Shown piece by piece: positions 46,661 to 57,976 of a stretch of DNA of 64,000 nucleotides. The position numbers and the translations under genes are program-made. The notes below the pieces were generated by a model. That model had not been told where the DNA came from. It worked only from the letters and a program-made list of their open reading frames with translations, and made no database searches. Source of the DNA: Ptiloglossa arizonensis (taxonomy: Eukaryota > Arthropoda > Insecta > Hymenoptera > Colletidae); assembly GCF_051014685.1 (NCBI RefSeq), contig NC_135055.1, positions 4,774,001 to 4,838,000 of the forward strand, read 5' to 3'. The stretch's first letter is position 1. Every line of letters starts with the position of its first letter.

Positions 46661-47079
46661 AAACGGAGAAACGGAGAAATGGAGAAACGATGAAACGAAG
46701 GAAGAAACGGAGAAGCGAAGAAAGAAGCGGAGAAATGAAGAAAGAAACGAAGAAACGAAGAAAGAAACGGAGAAACGAAGAAATAAACCGAGAAACGGAG
46801 AAAGAAACGGAGAAATGAAGAAAGAAACAGAGAAACGAACAAAGAAACGCAGAAACGAAGAAAGAAACAGAGAAACAGAGAAATAAATGGAGAAACGAAG
46901 AAATAAACGGAGAAACGAAGAAAGAAACCGAGAAACGAAGAAAGAAACGGAGGAACGAAGAAAGAAACGGAGAGACGAAGAAAGAAACGGAGAAACGAAG
47001 AAAGAAACGGAGATACGAAGAAAGAAACGGAGAAACGAACAAAGAAACGGAGAAGCGAAGAAAGAAACAGAGAAACGGA

Positions 47080-50000
47080 GAAATAAATGGAGAAACGATG
47101 AAATAAACGGAGAAACGAAGAAAGAAACGAAGAAACCAAGAAAGAAACGGAGAAACGAACAAAGAAACGGAGAAACGAACAAAGAAACGGAGAAACGAAC
47201 AAAGAAACAAAGAAACGGAGAAACGAACAAAGAAATAGAGAAACGAACAAAGAAACGGAGAATCGAACAAAGAAACGGAGAAACGAAAAAAGAAATAGAG
47301 AAACGAACAAAGAAACGGAGAATCGAACAAAGAAACGGAGAAACGAACAAAGAAACGGAGAAACGAAGAAAGAAACGGAGAAATGGAGAAGTAAATGGAG
47401 GAACGAAGAAATAAACGGAGAAACGAAGAAAGGAACGGAGAAACGAACGAAGAAACGGAGAAACGGAGAAACAGACAAAGAAACGGAGAAAATGAGAAAT
47501 AAATGGAGAAACCAACACATAAACGGAGAATCGAAGAAAGAAACGGAGAATCGGAGAAATAAATGGAGAAACGAACAAAAAACGGTGAAACGGAGAAACG
47601 GAGAAACGGATAAACCGAGAAACAGAGAAACGGAGAAACGGAGAAACCGAGAAACGGAGAAACGGAGAAACCGTGAAACGGAGAAACCGAGCAGCGGAGA
47701 AACGGAGAAACGGAGAAACCGAGAAACCGAGAAACGGAGAAACGGAGAAACCGAGAAACGGAGAAACCGAGAAACGGAAAAACCGAGAAACGGAGAAACC
47801 GTGAATCGGAGAAACCGAGAAACCGAAAAACGGTGAAACGGAGAAGCGGAGAAACTGAGAAACGGAGAAACCGAGAAACGGAGAAACGGAGAAACGGGGA
47901 AACCGAGAAACGGAGAAATGGGGAAACCGAGAAACGGAGAAACCGAGAAACGGAGAAACGTTTCTCCGTTACTTTGTTCGTTTCTCCGTTTCTTTGTTCG
48001 TTTCTCCGTTTCTTTCTCCGTTTCTCGGTTTATTTCTTCGTTTCTCCATTTATTTCTCCAATTCTCCGTTTCTTTCTTCGTTTCTCCGTTTCTTTGTTCG
48101 TTTCTCCGTTTCTTTCTTCGTATCTCCGTTTCTTTCTTCGTTTCTCCGTTTCTTTCTTCGTTTGTCCATTTATTTCTTCGTTTCTGCATTCATTTCTCCG
48201 TTTCTCCGTTTCATTCTTCGTTTCTCCGTTTCTTCGTTCGTTTCTCCGTTTCTTTCTTCGATTCTTTCTCCGTTTCTCCGTTTCTTTCTTCGTTTCTCCG
48301 TTTCTTTGTTCGTTTCTCCTTTTCTTTGTTCGTTTCTCCGTTTCTTTGTTCGTTTCTCTGTTTATTTCTTCGTTTCTCCATTTATTTCTCCGTTTCTCCG
48401 TTTCTTTCTTCGTTTCTCCGTTTCTTTGTTCGTGTCTCCGTTTCTTTGTCCGTTTCTCCATTTATTTCTCTGATTCGCCGTTTCTTTCTTCGTTTTTTCG
48501 TTTCTTTCTTCGTTACTCCGTTTCTTTCTTCGTTTCTCCGTTTCCTTCTTCGTTTCTCCATTTCTTTCTTCGTTTCTCCGTTTACTTCTTCGTATCTCTA
48601 TAAATTTCTCCGTTTCTCCGTTTCTTTCTTCGTTTCTCCGTTAATTTCTTCGTTTGTCCATTTATTTCTCCGTTTCTCCGTTTCCTTGTTCCTTTCTCCG
48701 TTTCTCCGTCTCTTTCTTCGTTTGTCCGTGTCTGTGTTCGTTTCTCTGTTTGTTTCTTCGTTTCTCCATTTATTTCTCCGTTTCTCCGTTTCTTTGCTCG
48801 TTTCTCCGCTTCTTTGTTCGTTTCTCCGCTCCTTTCTTCGTTTCTCCGTTTATTTCTTCGTTTTTTCAGTTATTTCTACGTTTCTCCGTATCTTTCTTCG
48901 TTTCTCCGTTTCTTTGTTCGTTTCTCCATTTCTTTCTTCGTTTCCCCATTTATTTCTCCGTTTCGCCGTATCTTTCTCCGTTTCTCCGTTTCTTTCTTCG
49001 TTTCTCCGTTTCTTTGCTCGTTTCTCTGTTTCTTTGTTCGTTTCTCCGTTTCTTTCTTGGTTTCTTCGTTTCTTTCTTCGTTTCTCCGTTTCTTTTATCG
49101 TTTCTCCGTTTCTTTCTTCGTTTCTCCGTTTCTTTGTTCGTTTCTCCGTTTCTTTGTTCGTTTCTCCGTTTCTTTGTTCGTTTCTCCGTTTCTTTGATCG
49201 ATTCTCCGTTTCTTTGTTCGTTTCTCCGTTTCTTTGTTCGTTTCTCCGTTTCTTTGTTCAATTCTCCGTTTCTTTCTTCGTTTCTCCGTTTCTTTGTTCG
49301 TTTCTCCGTTTCTTTCTCCGTTTCTCGGTTTATTTCTTCGTTTCTCCATTTATTTCTCCGATTCTCCGTTTCTTTCTTCGTTTCTTCGTTTCTTTCTTCG
49401 TTACTCCGTTTCTTTTTTCGTTTCTCCGTTTCTTTCTTCGTTTCTCCGTTTCTTTCTTCGTTTCTCCGTTTCTTTCTTCGTTTCTCCGTTTCTCCGTTTC
49501 TTTGTTCGTATCTCCGTTTCTTTCTTCGTTTCTTCGTTTCTTTCTCCGTTTCTCCGTTTCTTTCTTCGTTTCTCCGTTTCTTTGTTCGTTTCTCCGTTTC
49601 TTTGTTCGTTTCTCCGATTCTTTCTTCGTTTCTCCGTTTCTTTCTTCGTTTCTCCGTTTCTTTCTTCGTTTCTCCGTTTCTTTCTTCGTTTCTTCGTTTC
49701 TTTCTTCATTTCTCCGTTTCTTTCTTCGTTTCTCCGTTTATTTCTTCGATTCTCCATTTATTTCTCCGTTTCTCCGTTTCTTTCTTCGTTTCTCCGTTTC
49801 TTTGTTCGTTTCTGCGTTTCGTTCTTCGTTTCTCCGTTTCTTTGTTCGTTTCTCCGTTTCTTTCTTCGTTTCTTCGTTTCTTTCCCCGATTCTCCGTTTC
49901 TTTCTTCGTTTCTCCGTTAATTTCTTCGTTTGTCCATTTATTTCTCCGTTTCTCCGTTTCTTTGTTCGTTTCTCCGTTTCTTTGTTCGTTTCTTCGTTTC

Positions 50001-50740
50001 TTTCTTCGTTTCTTCGTTTCATTCTTCGTTTCTCCGTTTATTTCTTCGTTTCTCCATTTATTTCTCCGTTTCTCCGTTTCTTTCTTCGTTACTTCGGTTC
50101 TTTCTTCGTTTCTCCGTTTCTTTCTCCGTTTCTCGGTTTATTTCCTCGTTTCTCCATTTATTTCTCCGATTCTCCGTTTGTTTCGTCGTTTCTTCGTATC
50201 TTTCTTCGTAACTCCGTTTCTCTCTTCGTTTCTCCGTTTCTTGCTTCGTTTCTCCGTTTCTTTCTTCATTTCTCCGTTTCTTTCTTCGTTTCTCCGTTTC
50301 TTTCTTCGTTTCTCCGTTTCTTTCTTCGTTTCTCCGTTTATTTCTTCGTTTCTCCTTTTATTTCTCCGTTTCTCCGTTTCTTTCCTCGTTTCTCCGTTTC
50401 TTTATTCGTTTCTCCGTTTCTTTCTTCGTTTCTCCGTTTCTTTCTTCGTTTCTCCGTTTCTTTCTTCGTTTCTGCGTTTCTTAGTTCGTTTCTCCGTTTC
50501 TTTCTTCGTTTCTCCGTTTCTTTGTTCGTTTCTCCGTTTCTTTCTACGTTTCTCCGTTTCTTTGTTCGGTTCTCCGTTTCTTTCTCCGTTTCTCGGTTTA
50601 TTCCTTCGTTTCCCCATTGATTTCTCCGTTTCTCCGTTTCTTTCTTGGTTTCTTCGTTTCTTTCTTCGTTTCTCCGTTTCTTTCTTCGTTTCTCCGTTTC
50701 TTTCTTCGTTTCTCCGTTTATTTCTCCGTTTCTCCGTTTC
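47080..50740. repeat. Inverted repeat B, arm 2
   Basis: Partner of 17281-20930 in A4; it contains one copy of the sequence that A4 has duplicated as a 1,060-bp unit. Confidence 0.85.
47951..47968. repeat. Palindromic axis of A9
   Basis: CGGAGAAACGTTTCTCCG, axis between 47959 and 47960, followed by GTTACTTTGTTC as in A2. Confidence 0.92.
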
Positions 50741-51808
50741 TTTCTTCGTTTCTGCGTTTCTTAGTTCGTTTCTCCGTTTCTTTCTTCGTTTCTCCGTTTC
50801 TTTGTTCGTTTCTCCGTTTCTTTCTACGTTTCTCCGTTTCTTTGTTCGGTTCTCCGTTTCTTTCTCCGTTTCTCGGTTTATTCCTTCGTTTCCCCATTGA
50901 TTTCTCCGTTTCTCCGTTTCTTTCTTGGTTTCTTCGTTTCTTTCTTCGTTTCTCCGTTTCTTTCTTCGTTTCTCCGTTTGTTTGTTCGTTTCTCCGTTTC
51001 TTTCTTTGTTCCTCCGTTTCTTTCTTCATTTCTCCGTTTATTTCTTCAATTCTCCGTTTCTTTCTTCGTTTCTCCGTTTCTCTCTACGTTTCTCCGTTTC
51101 TTTCTTCGTTTCTCCGTTTCTTTCTTTGTTCCTCCGTTTCTTTCTTCATTTCTCCGTTTATTTCTTCAATTCTCCGTTTCTTTCTTCGTTTCTCCGTTTG
51201 TTTCTCCGTTTCTCGGTTTATTTCTTCGTTTCTCCAATTATTTTTCCGATTCTCCAGTTCTTTCTTCGTTTCTCCGTTTCTTTCTTCGTTACTAAGTTTC
51301 TTTCTTCGTTTCTCCGTTTCTTTCTTCAATTCTCCGTTTCTTTCTTCGGTTCTCCGTTTCTTTCTCCGTTTCTCGGTTTATTTCTTCGTTTCTCCATTTA
51401 TTTCTCCGATCCTCCGTTTCTTTCTTCGTTTCTTCGTTTCTTTCTTCGTTACTCCGTTTCTTTCTTCGTTTCTCCGTTTCTTTCTTCGTTTCTCCGTTTC
51501 TTGCTTCGTTTCTCCGTTTCTTTCTTCGTTTCTCCGTTTCTTTCTTCGTTTCTCCGTTTCTTTCTTCGTTTCTCCGTTTCTTTCTTCGTTTCTCCGTTTA
51601 TTTCTTCGTTTCTCCTTTTATTTCTCCGTTTCTCCGTTTCTTACCTCGTTTCTCCGTTTCTTTCTTCGTTTCTCCGTTTCTTTCTTCGTTTCTCCGTTTA
51701 TTTCTTCGTTTCTCCGTTTCTTTCTTCGTTTCTCCGTTTATTTCTTCGTTTCTCCATTTATTTCTCCGTTTCTCCGTTTCTTTCTTCGTTTCTGCATTTC
51801 TTTGTTCA

Positions 51809-52098
51809 TTATAATTATAGGATATTCATCTGTTATACAAACATCTATTATAGTTATATTATTAATAATTAACAAAAATACATTTTTAACATATTTCATT
51901 TTATATTCAATAATTTCTTTAATTTTAATTTTTATATTTAAAATAATAAAGATTAACTCTTCTTCCTTATTTAATATATTAACCTCTAATAGAAGAAAAA
52001 TAATTTTATACTCAATAATTATTATGTACACAAATTTGCCACGTATAGCACTCTTTATACTGAAATAGATCGTCCTAGAAACATTAATAAATTCAAGA
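51809..52098 (+). pseudogene. nad2: NUMT: truncated nad2 fragment in S9
   Basis: Plus-strand remnant from the bases before IIGYSS to the LFILK-like end. Satellite frames read through into it (an open frame spans 50617-52068), producing a chance fusion of repeat peptide and nad2 remnant. The Trp position after LFILK is TAG. Confidence 0.73.
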
Positions 52099-53449
52099 AT
52101 AAAATTTACCGTGGAAGGTTTAATTTTACATTCATTCGAAAGATGAAACATACAAAAGTTTGTACAAAACTATTTATTTATTTCATCGCACGGTAGGGAA
52201 TATCATACAAATGGAAATACTTATCTCTAATGTCGGTAAATTGTACTAGCGGCACCATCTATTTGTGGAAACAAGAACAATTCCTCGACAAACTTGAGCG
52301 TTTCCCCGCCAGGTGTTTTCACCCCTTAAGTGTAGTTTAACCCTTTCTTCAATAGATGGCAACCCATGTAATTACCACGTTACAGGGATTGGTAATTGCG
52401 GGTTCAGAATATATTTGCATACATACAAACTATAATTCCGATATGTAGAGAAATATTCATTTATTTTATCCCACGGCTTCTTCGATCGTATTTGTTCGCT
52501 CTAACCAAATATTTCAAGAAATTGATGGCTTTTTATACCGAAACATAGTCAAAAATTGTTTAATCTACGGTGCAACGACGGTTCTTAATAATTATGATAA
52601 ATAAATGTCAAGATATTGCGAAGTCTGCGAAGGCGAACGGTTTCAGTGAATGATTGTTCATTTCAGCGATTGATATTAACATTCACGCATGTTCCCTATA
52701 TTGATCGAACAATGTGCATCTTATTTATGTATTTCAAGTAATTAAGAAACTTATCGAAATTGATATTGATCGAGACTACACGTTATAAACATGTTTCGTA
52801 AAGTTTTAAAGCACGGAAAGTCACAATTGTTCATTAGATACATTAATTTAACATTTGTTTAATTCTTACAATTTACACAATACGCGTAGAAGTGGTATTT
52901 TTTACACAAAAGTGCCAAAATTCAATTAATCGCTTTTTTAGATAGAAAAATCACCGCGACAAATATTTGTGAATCGATAATCGATACGTGTAGCCTTGAG
53001 AATGTCAGTTGGATCTCAAGGAAAAATTCCATCGCGAACAAGGAATATTTCATCGAAATGATATTTTAAGCCTTTATTTATACCAGGACATTGTTAATAA
53101 CTGTCTAATGTATGATCCTACGAGGGTTGTTAATAATTATGATAAACAAACATCAAGATATTGCGAAATCTTCGAGGGCGATTGGTTTCGGTGAATATTT
53201 GTTCATTTCAGCGATTGTTATTAACATTTACGCATGTTCCCTATATTGATCGAACAATGTGCATCTTATTTATGCATTAAAACTGATAGATTCGCCTCTA
53301 GCAATTGATTTGGATCGAACTTCAAAGTAAAGAGGTGTTTCTTAAAGTTTTGAAGCATGGAAAGCAATAATTGTCTATGAGATATATCAATTTAACCTTT
53401 GATTAATACATGAAGAATCGAAATTTTTGGTAAAATAAGTGAATAAAAA

Positions 53450-53650
53450 ATAATTAAAATAAATAAATAATTAGAATTATTTCCGATTCTGTGTAAATAA
53501 TTATATACAGTAAATAGTATAAAAAAAATTCTTCTGGAGGCTAAAGAGATTAAAAGATATATTAAATATGTATTCAGAGTATTAGAGTATAATTTAACTA
53601 TAGCTCAAATGGTTTATAATAGAAATTATAACTATTATAATCATTTAATC
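53450..53650 (+). repeat. TIR, right end of S9
   Basis: GCTC subtype with the GG variant shared with S0 and S6 right ends; a private AGAGTATAATTTAAC change lies near 53584. Confidence 0.8.
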
Positions 53651-56253
53651 GAAACGGAGAAACGTAGAAACGGAGAAACGGAGAAACGGAGAAAGAAACG
53701 GAGAAACGAACAAAGAAACGGAGAAACGAACAAAGAAACGGAGAAATGAACAAAGAAACGGAGAAACGAACAAAGAAACGGAGAAACGAACAAAGTAACG
53801 GAGAAACGTTTCTCCGTTTCTCGGTTTCTCCGTTTCTCGGTTTCCCCATTTCTCCGTTTCTCGGTTTCCCCGTTTCTCCGTTTCTCCGTTTCTCGGTTTC
53901 TCCGTTTCTCGGTTTCTCCGTTTCTCCGTTTCTCCGCTGCTCGGTTTCTCCGTTTCACGGTTTCTCCGTTTCTCCGTTTCTCGGTTTCTCCGTTTCTCCG
54001 TTTCTCTGTTTCTCGGTTTATCCGTTTCTCCGTTTCTCCGTTTCACCGTTTTTTGTTCGTTTCTCCATTTATTTCTCCGATTCTCCGTTTCTTTCTTCGA
54101 TTCTCCGTTTATGTGTTGGTTTCTCCATTTATTTCTCATTTTCTCCGTTTCTTTGTCTGTTTCTCCGTTTCTCCGTTTCTTCGTTCGTTTCTCCGTTCCT
54201 TTCTTCGTTTCTCGGTTTATTTCTTCGTTCCTCCATTTACTTCTCCATTTCTCCGTTTCTTTCTTCGTTTCTCCGTTTCTTTGTTCGTTTCTCCGTTTTT
54301 TCGTCGTTTCTCCGTTTCTTTGTTCGTTTCTCCGTTTCTTTGTTCGATTCTCCGTTTCTTTGTTCGTTTCTCTATTTCTTTTTTCGTTTCTCCGTTTCTT
54401 TGTTCGATTCTCCGTTTCTTTGTTCGTTTCTCTATTTCTTTGTTCGTTTCTCCGTTTCTTTGTTTCTTTGTTCGTTTCTCCGTTTCTTTGTTCGTTTCTC
54501 CGTTTCTTTGTTCGTTTTTCCGTTTCTTTCTTGGTTTCTTCGTTTCTTTCTTCGTTTCTCCGTTTCTTTTATCGATTCTCCGTTTCTTTCTTCGTTTCTC
54601 CGTTTCTTTGTTCGTTTCTCCTTTTCTTTGTTCGTTTCTCCGTTTCTTTGTTCGTTTCTCCGTTTATTTCTTCGTTTCTCCATTTATTTCTCCGTTTCTC
54701 CGTTTCTTTCTTCGTTTCTCCGTGTCTTTGTTCGTGTCTCCGTTTCTTTGTCCGTTTCTCCATTTATTTCTCTGATTCGCCGTTTCTTTCTTCGTTTTTT
54801 CGTTTCTTTCTTCGTTACTCCGTTTCTTTCTTCGTTTCTCCGTTTCCTTCTTCGTTTCTCCGTTTCTTTCTTCGTTTCTCCGTTTACTTCTTCGTATCTC
54901 TATAAATTTCTCCGTTTCTCCGTTTCTTTCTTCGTTTCGCCGTTTCTTTGTTCGATTCTCCGTTTCTTTGTTCAATTCTCCGTTTCATTCTTCGTTTCTC
55001 CATTTCTTTGTTCGTTTCTCCGTTTCTTTCTCCGTTTCTCGGTTTATTTCTTCGTTTCTCCATTTATTTCTCCGATTCTCCGTTTCTTTCTTCGTTTTTT
55101 CGTTTCTTTCTTCGTTACTCCGTTTCTTTCTTCGTTTCTCCGTTTCTCCGTTTCTTTGTTCGTTTCTCCGTTTCTTCGTTTCTTTCTCCATTTCTCCATT
55201 TCTTTCTTCGTTTCTCCGTTTCTTTGTTCGTTTCTCCGTTTCTTTCTTCGTTTCTCCGATTCTTTCTTCGTTTCTCCGATTCTTTCTTCGTTTGTCCGTT
55301 TATTTCTTCGTTTCTCCATTTATTTCTTCGTTTCTCCGTTTCCTTGTTCCTTTCTCCGTTTCTCCGTCTCTTTCTTCGTTTGTCCGTGTCTGTGTTCGTT
55401 TCTCTGTTTGTTTCTTCGTTTCTCCATTTATTTCTCCGTTTCTCCGTTTCTTTGCTCGTTTCTCCGCTTCTTTGTTCGTTTCTCCGTTTCTTTCTTCGTT
55501 TCTCCGTTTCTTTCTTCGTTTCTCCGTTTCTTTCTTCGTTTCTCCGTTTCTCCGTTTCTTTGTTCGTTTCTCCGTTTCTTTGATCGATTCTCCGTTTCTT
55601 TGTTCGTTTCTCCGTTTCTTTGTTCGTTTCTCCGTTTCTTTGTTCAATTCTCCGTTTCTTTCTTCGTTTCTCCGTTTCTTTGTTCGTTTCTCCGTTTCTT
55701 TCTCCGTTTCTCGGTTTATTTCTTCGTTTCTCCATTTATTTCTCCGATTCTCCGTTTCTTTCTTCGTTTCTTCGTTTCTTTCTTCGTTACTCCGTTTCTT
55801 TTTTCGTTTCTCCGTTTCTTTCTTCGTTTCTCCGTTTATATCTTCGTTTCTCCATTTATTTCTCCGTTTCTATCTTCGTTTCTCCGTTTCATACTTCGTT
55901 TCTCCGTTTCTTTGTTCGTTTCTCCGTTTCTTTCTTCGTCTCTCCGTTTCTTTCTTCGTTCCTCCGTTTCTTTCTTCGTTTCTCGGTTTCTTTCTTCGTT
56001 TCTCCGTTTATTTCTTCGTTTCTCCATTTATTTCTCTGTTTCTCTGTTTCTTTCTTCGTTTCTGCGTTTCTTTGTTCGTTTCTCTGTTTCTTTCTTCATT
56101 TCTCCGTTTCTTTCTCCGTTTCTCGGTTTATTTCTTCGTTTCTCCGTTTCTTTCTTCGTTTCTTCGTTTCTTTCTTCATTTCTCCGCTTCTTTCTTCGCT
56201 TCTCCGTTTCTTCCTTCGTTTCATCGTTTCTCCATTTCTCCGTTTCTCCGTTT
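53651..56253. repeat. Satellite array A10
   Basis: The purine arm is the shortest of all (53651-53807, 157 bp) and the pyrimidine arm is 53808-56253. The 8-mer block lies right of the axis (53808-54045). The first part of the pyrimidine arm is a direct relative of A4 from 20059, and the last 330 bp are the inverse of the start of A9. Confidence 0.95.
53799..53816. repeat. Palindromic axis of A10
   Basis: CGGAGAAACGTTTCTCCG, axis between 53807 and 53808, only 157 bp from the spacer edge. Confidence 0.92.
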
Positions 56254-56452
56254 GGATTGAATTATTATAATATTTATAATTTCTATTATAAATCATTTGA
56301 TCTATAGTTAAATTAGACACTAATACTCTAAATACATATTTAATATATTTTTGAATCTCTTTAGCCACTAGAAGAATTTTATTTATACTATTCACTATAT
56401 ATAAAAATTTACACAGAATCGGAAATAAATTAAATTATTTATTTATAATAAC
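56254..56452 (+). repeat. TIR, left end of S10
   Basis: GATC subtype with TTTGGATTGAATTATTATAAT at the array joint, paired with S8 right. Confidence 0.8.
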
Positions 56453-56461
56453 TTTTTTTTT

Positions 56462-56970
56462 CACTTATCTTAAAAATTGGGATGTACACATTAAATGTTC
56501 GATTCAATTCTTTAATTTATTCATCAAATTGAATTAATCTATCCTTTATAATAACTTCAATAAAATTAATCCCTATAATTATTATAGAACTCATATTAAA
56601 ATTTAATAATGAAATTTATTTTATTTGCCCAATTAATGTATTTATTGCCCCTATCATTTGCTTAAACGAAAAAATCAATCATATTAATTATAGGATGTTC
56701 ATCTGTTATACAAGCATCTATTATAGTTATTTTATTAAGAATTAACAAAAATACATTTTTAACATATTTCATTTTATATTCAATAATTTCTTTAATTTTA
56801 TTTTTTATATTACAATAATAAAGATTAACTCTTCTTCCTTATTTAATATATTAACCTCTTATTAAAGAAAAATTATTTTATACTCAATAATTATAATGTA
56901 CACAAATTTCCCACCTATAGCACTCTTTATACTAAAATAAATCGTCCTAGAAACATTAATAAATTCAAGA
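56462..56970 (+). pseudogene. nad2: NUMT: nad2 fragment in S10
   Basis: Full-span plus-strand copy. The LNW position reads Ser-Asn-Trp (TCA AAT TGA) near 56523, and S8 shares this. The A-run is interrupted (AAACGAAAAAATC near 56664). A Trp-position TAA follows the LFILK-like end. Confidence 0.73.
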
Positions 56971-57774
56971 ATCAAATTTACCGGGGAAGGTTTAATTTTA
57001 CATTCATTCGAAAGATGAACATACAAAAGTTTGTACAAAAGAATTTATTTATTTTATCGCACGGTAAGGAATATCATACAAATGGAAATACTTATCTTTA
57101 ATGTCGGTAAATTGTACTTGTCGCGCCATCTATTTGTGGAAATTAGAACAATTCCTCGACAAACTTGAGCGTTTCTCCGCCAGGTGTTTTCACCCCTCAA
57201 GTGTAGTTTAAACCTTTCTCCAATAGATGGCAACACATGTAATTACCACGTTACAGGGATTTGTAATTGCGGGTTCAGAATATATTTGCATACATACAAA
57301 CTATAATTCCGATATGTAGAGAAATATTCATTTATTTTATGCCACGGCTTCTTCGATCGTATTTGTTCGATCTAACCAAATATTTCAAGAAATTGATAGC
57401 TTTTTATACCGAAACATTGTCAAAAATTGTTTAATCTACGGTCCAACGACGGTTGTTAATAATCATGATAAATAAATGTCAAAATATTGCGAAGTCTGCA
57501 AAAGCGAACGGTTTCAGTGAATGTTTGTTCATTTCCGCGATTGTTATTAACATTTACGCATGTTCCCTATATTGATCGAACAATGTGCATCTTATTTATG
57601 CATTAAAAATGATTTATTCGCCTCTAGCAATTGATTTTGACCGAGCTTCAAAGTAAAGAGATGTTTCTTAAAGTTTTAAAACATGGAAAGTAATAATTGT
57701 CTATGAGATATATCAATTTAACATTTGATTAATACATGAAGAATCGAAATTTTTGGTAAAATAAGTGAATGAAG

Positions 57775-57976
57775 AATAATTATTATAATTCAATAATTAG
57801 ATTTATTTCCGATTCTGTGTAAATTATTATATACAGTAAATAGTATAAATAAAATTCTTCTGGAGGCTAAAGAGATTAAAAAATATATTAAATATGTATT
57901 TAGAGTATTAGTGTATAATTTAACTATAGCTCAAATGATTAATAATAGAAATTATAACTATTATAATCATTAAATC
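57775..57976 (+). repeat. TIR, right end of S10
   Basis: GCTC subtype, ATTAATAATAG class, ending ATCATTAAATCG as in S2 right. Confidence 0.8.

Larger units (their letters stand above)
43430..46990. repeat. Inverted repeat D, arm 1
   Basis: Matches 55925-60040 inverted. The coordinate sum is 102,913-102,914 across S8/S10 (45677/57236, 46519/56395, 44943/57970), rising to about 103,470 beyond the A11 insertion. Confidence 0.87.
46661..51807. repeat. Satellite array A9
   Basis: The purine arm is 46661-47959 and the pyrimidine arm 47960-51807. It has the largest 8-mer block in the window, left of the axis (47585-47959), mixing CGGAGAAA and CCGAGAAA. Different parts are inverted copies of A4 (47080-50740), the start of A8 (51110-51807) and the end of A10 (46661-46990), so the array is a three-source mosaic. 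Confidence 0.95.
51110..53650. repeat. Inverted repeat C, arm 2
   Basis: End of A9 plus S9, inverted relative to 39675-42210. The middle of S9 (ACTAGCGGCACCATC near 52245) is S1/S3-like, so a tract inside this arm has been exchanged. Confidence 0.82.
51808..53650 (+). repeat. Spacer S9 (forward, NUMT-truncated)
   Basis: The satellite runs directly into the nad2 remnant at about 51807 without a left TIR. The rest follows S7 in inverted order, apart from an S1/S3-like tract near 52230-52330 and an S0-like right end. Both internal direct repeats are present. A 61-codon frame at 53009-53194 is accidental. Confidence 0.87.
56254..57976 (+). repeat. Spacer S10 (forward, short form)
   Basis: 1.72 kb, inverted twin of S8, with the same single internal repeat unit and the same private variants (CCGGGGAAGG near 56981, GATAGCTTTTTATACC near 57395). 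Differences are few and scattered, for example GCCACGG near 57340 where S8 has the complement of CCCACGG. Confidence 0.88.
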
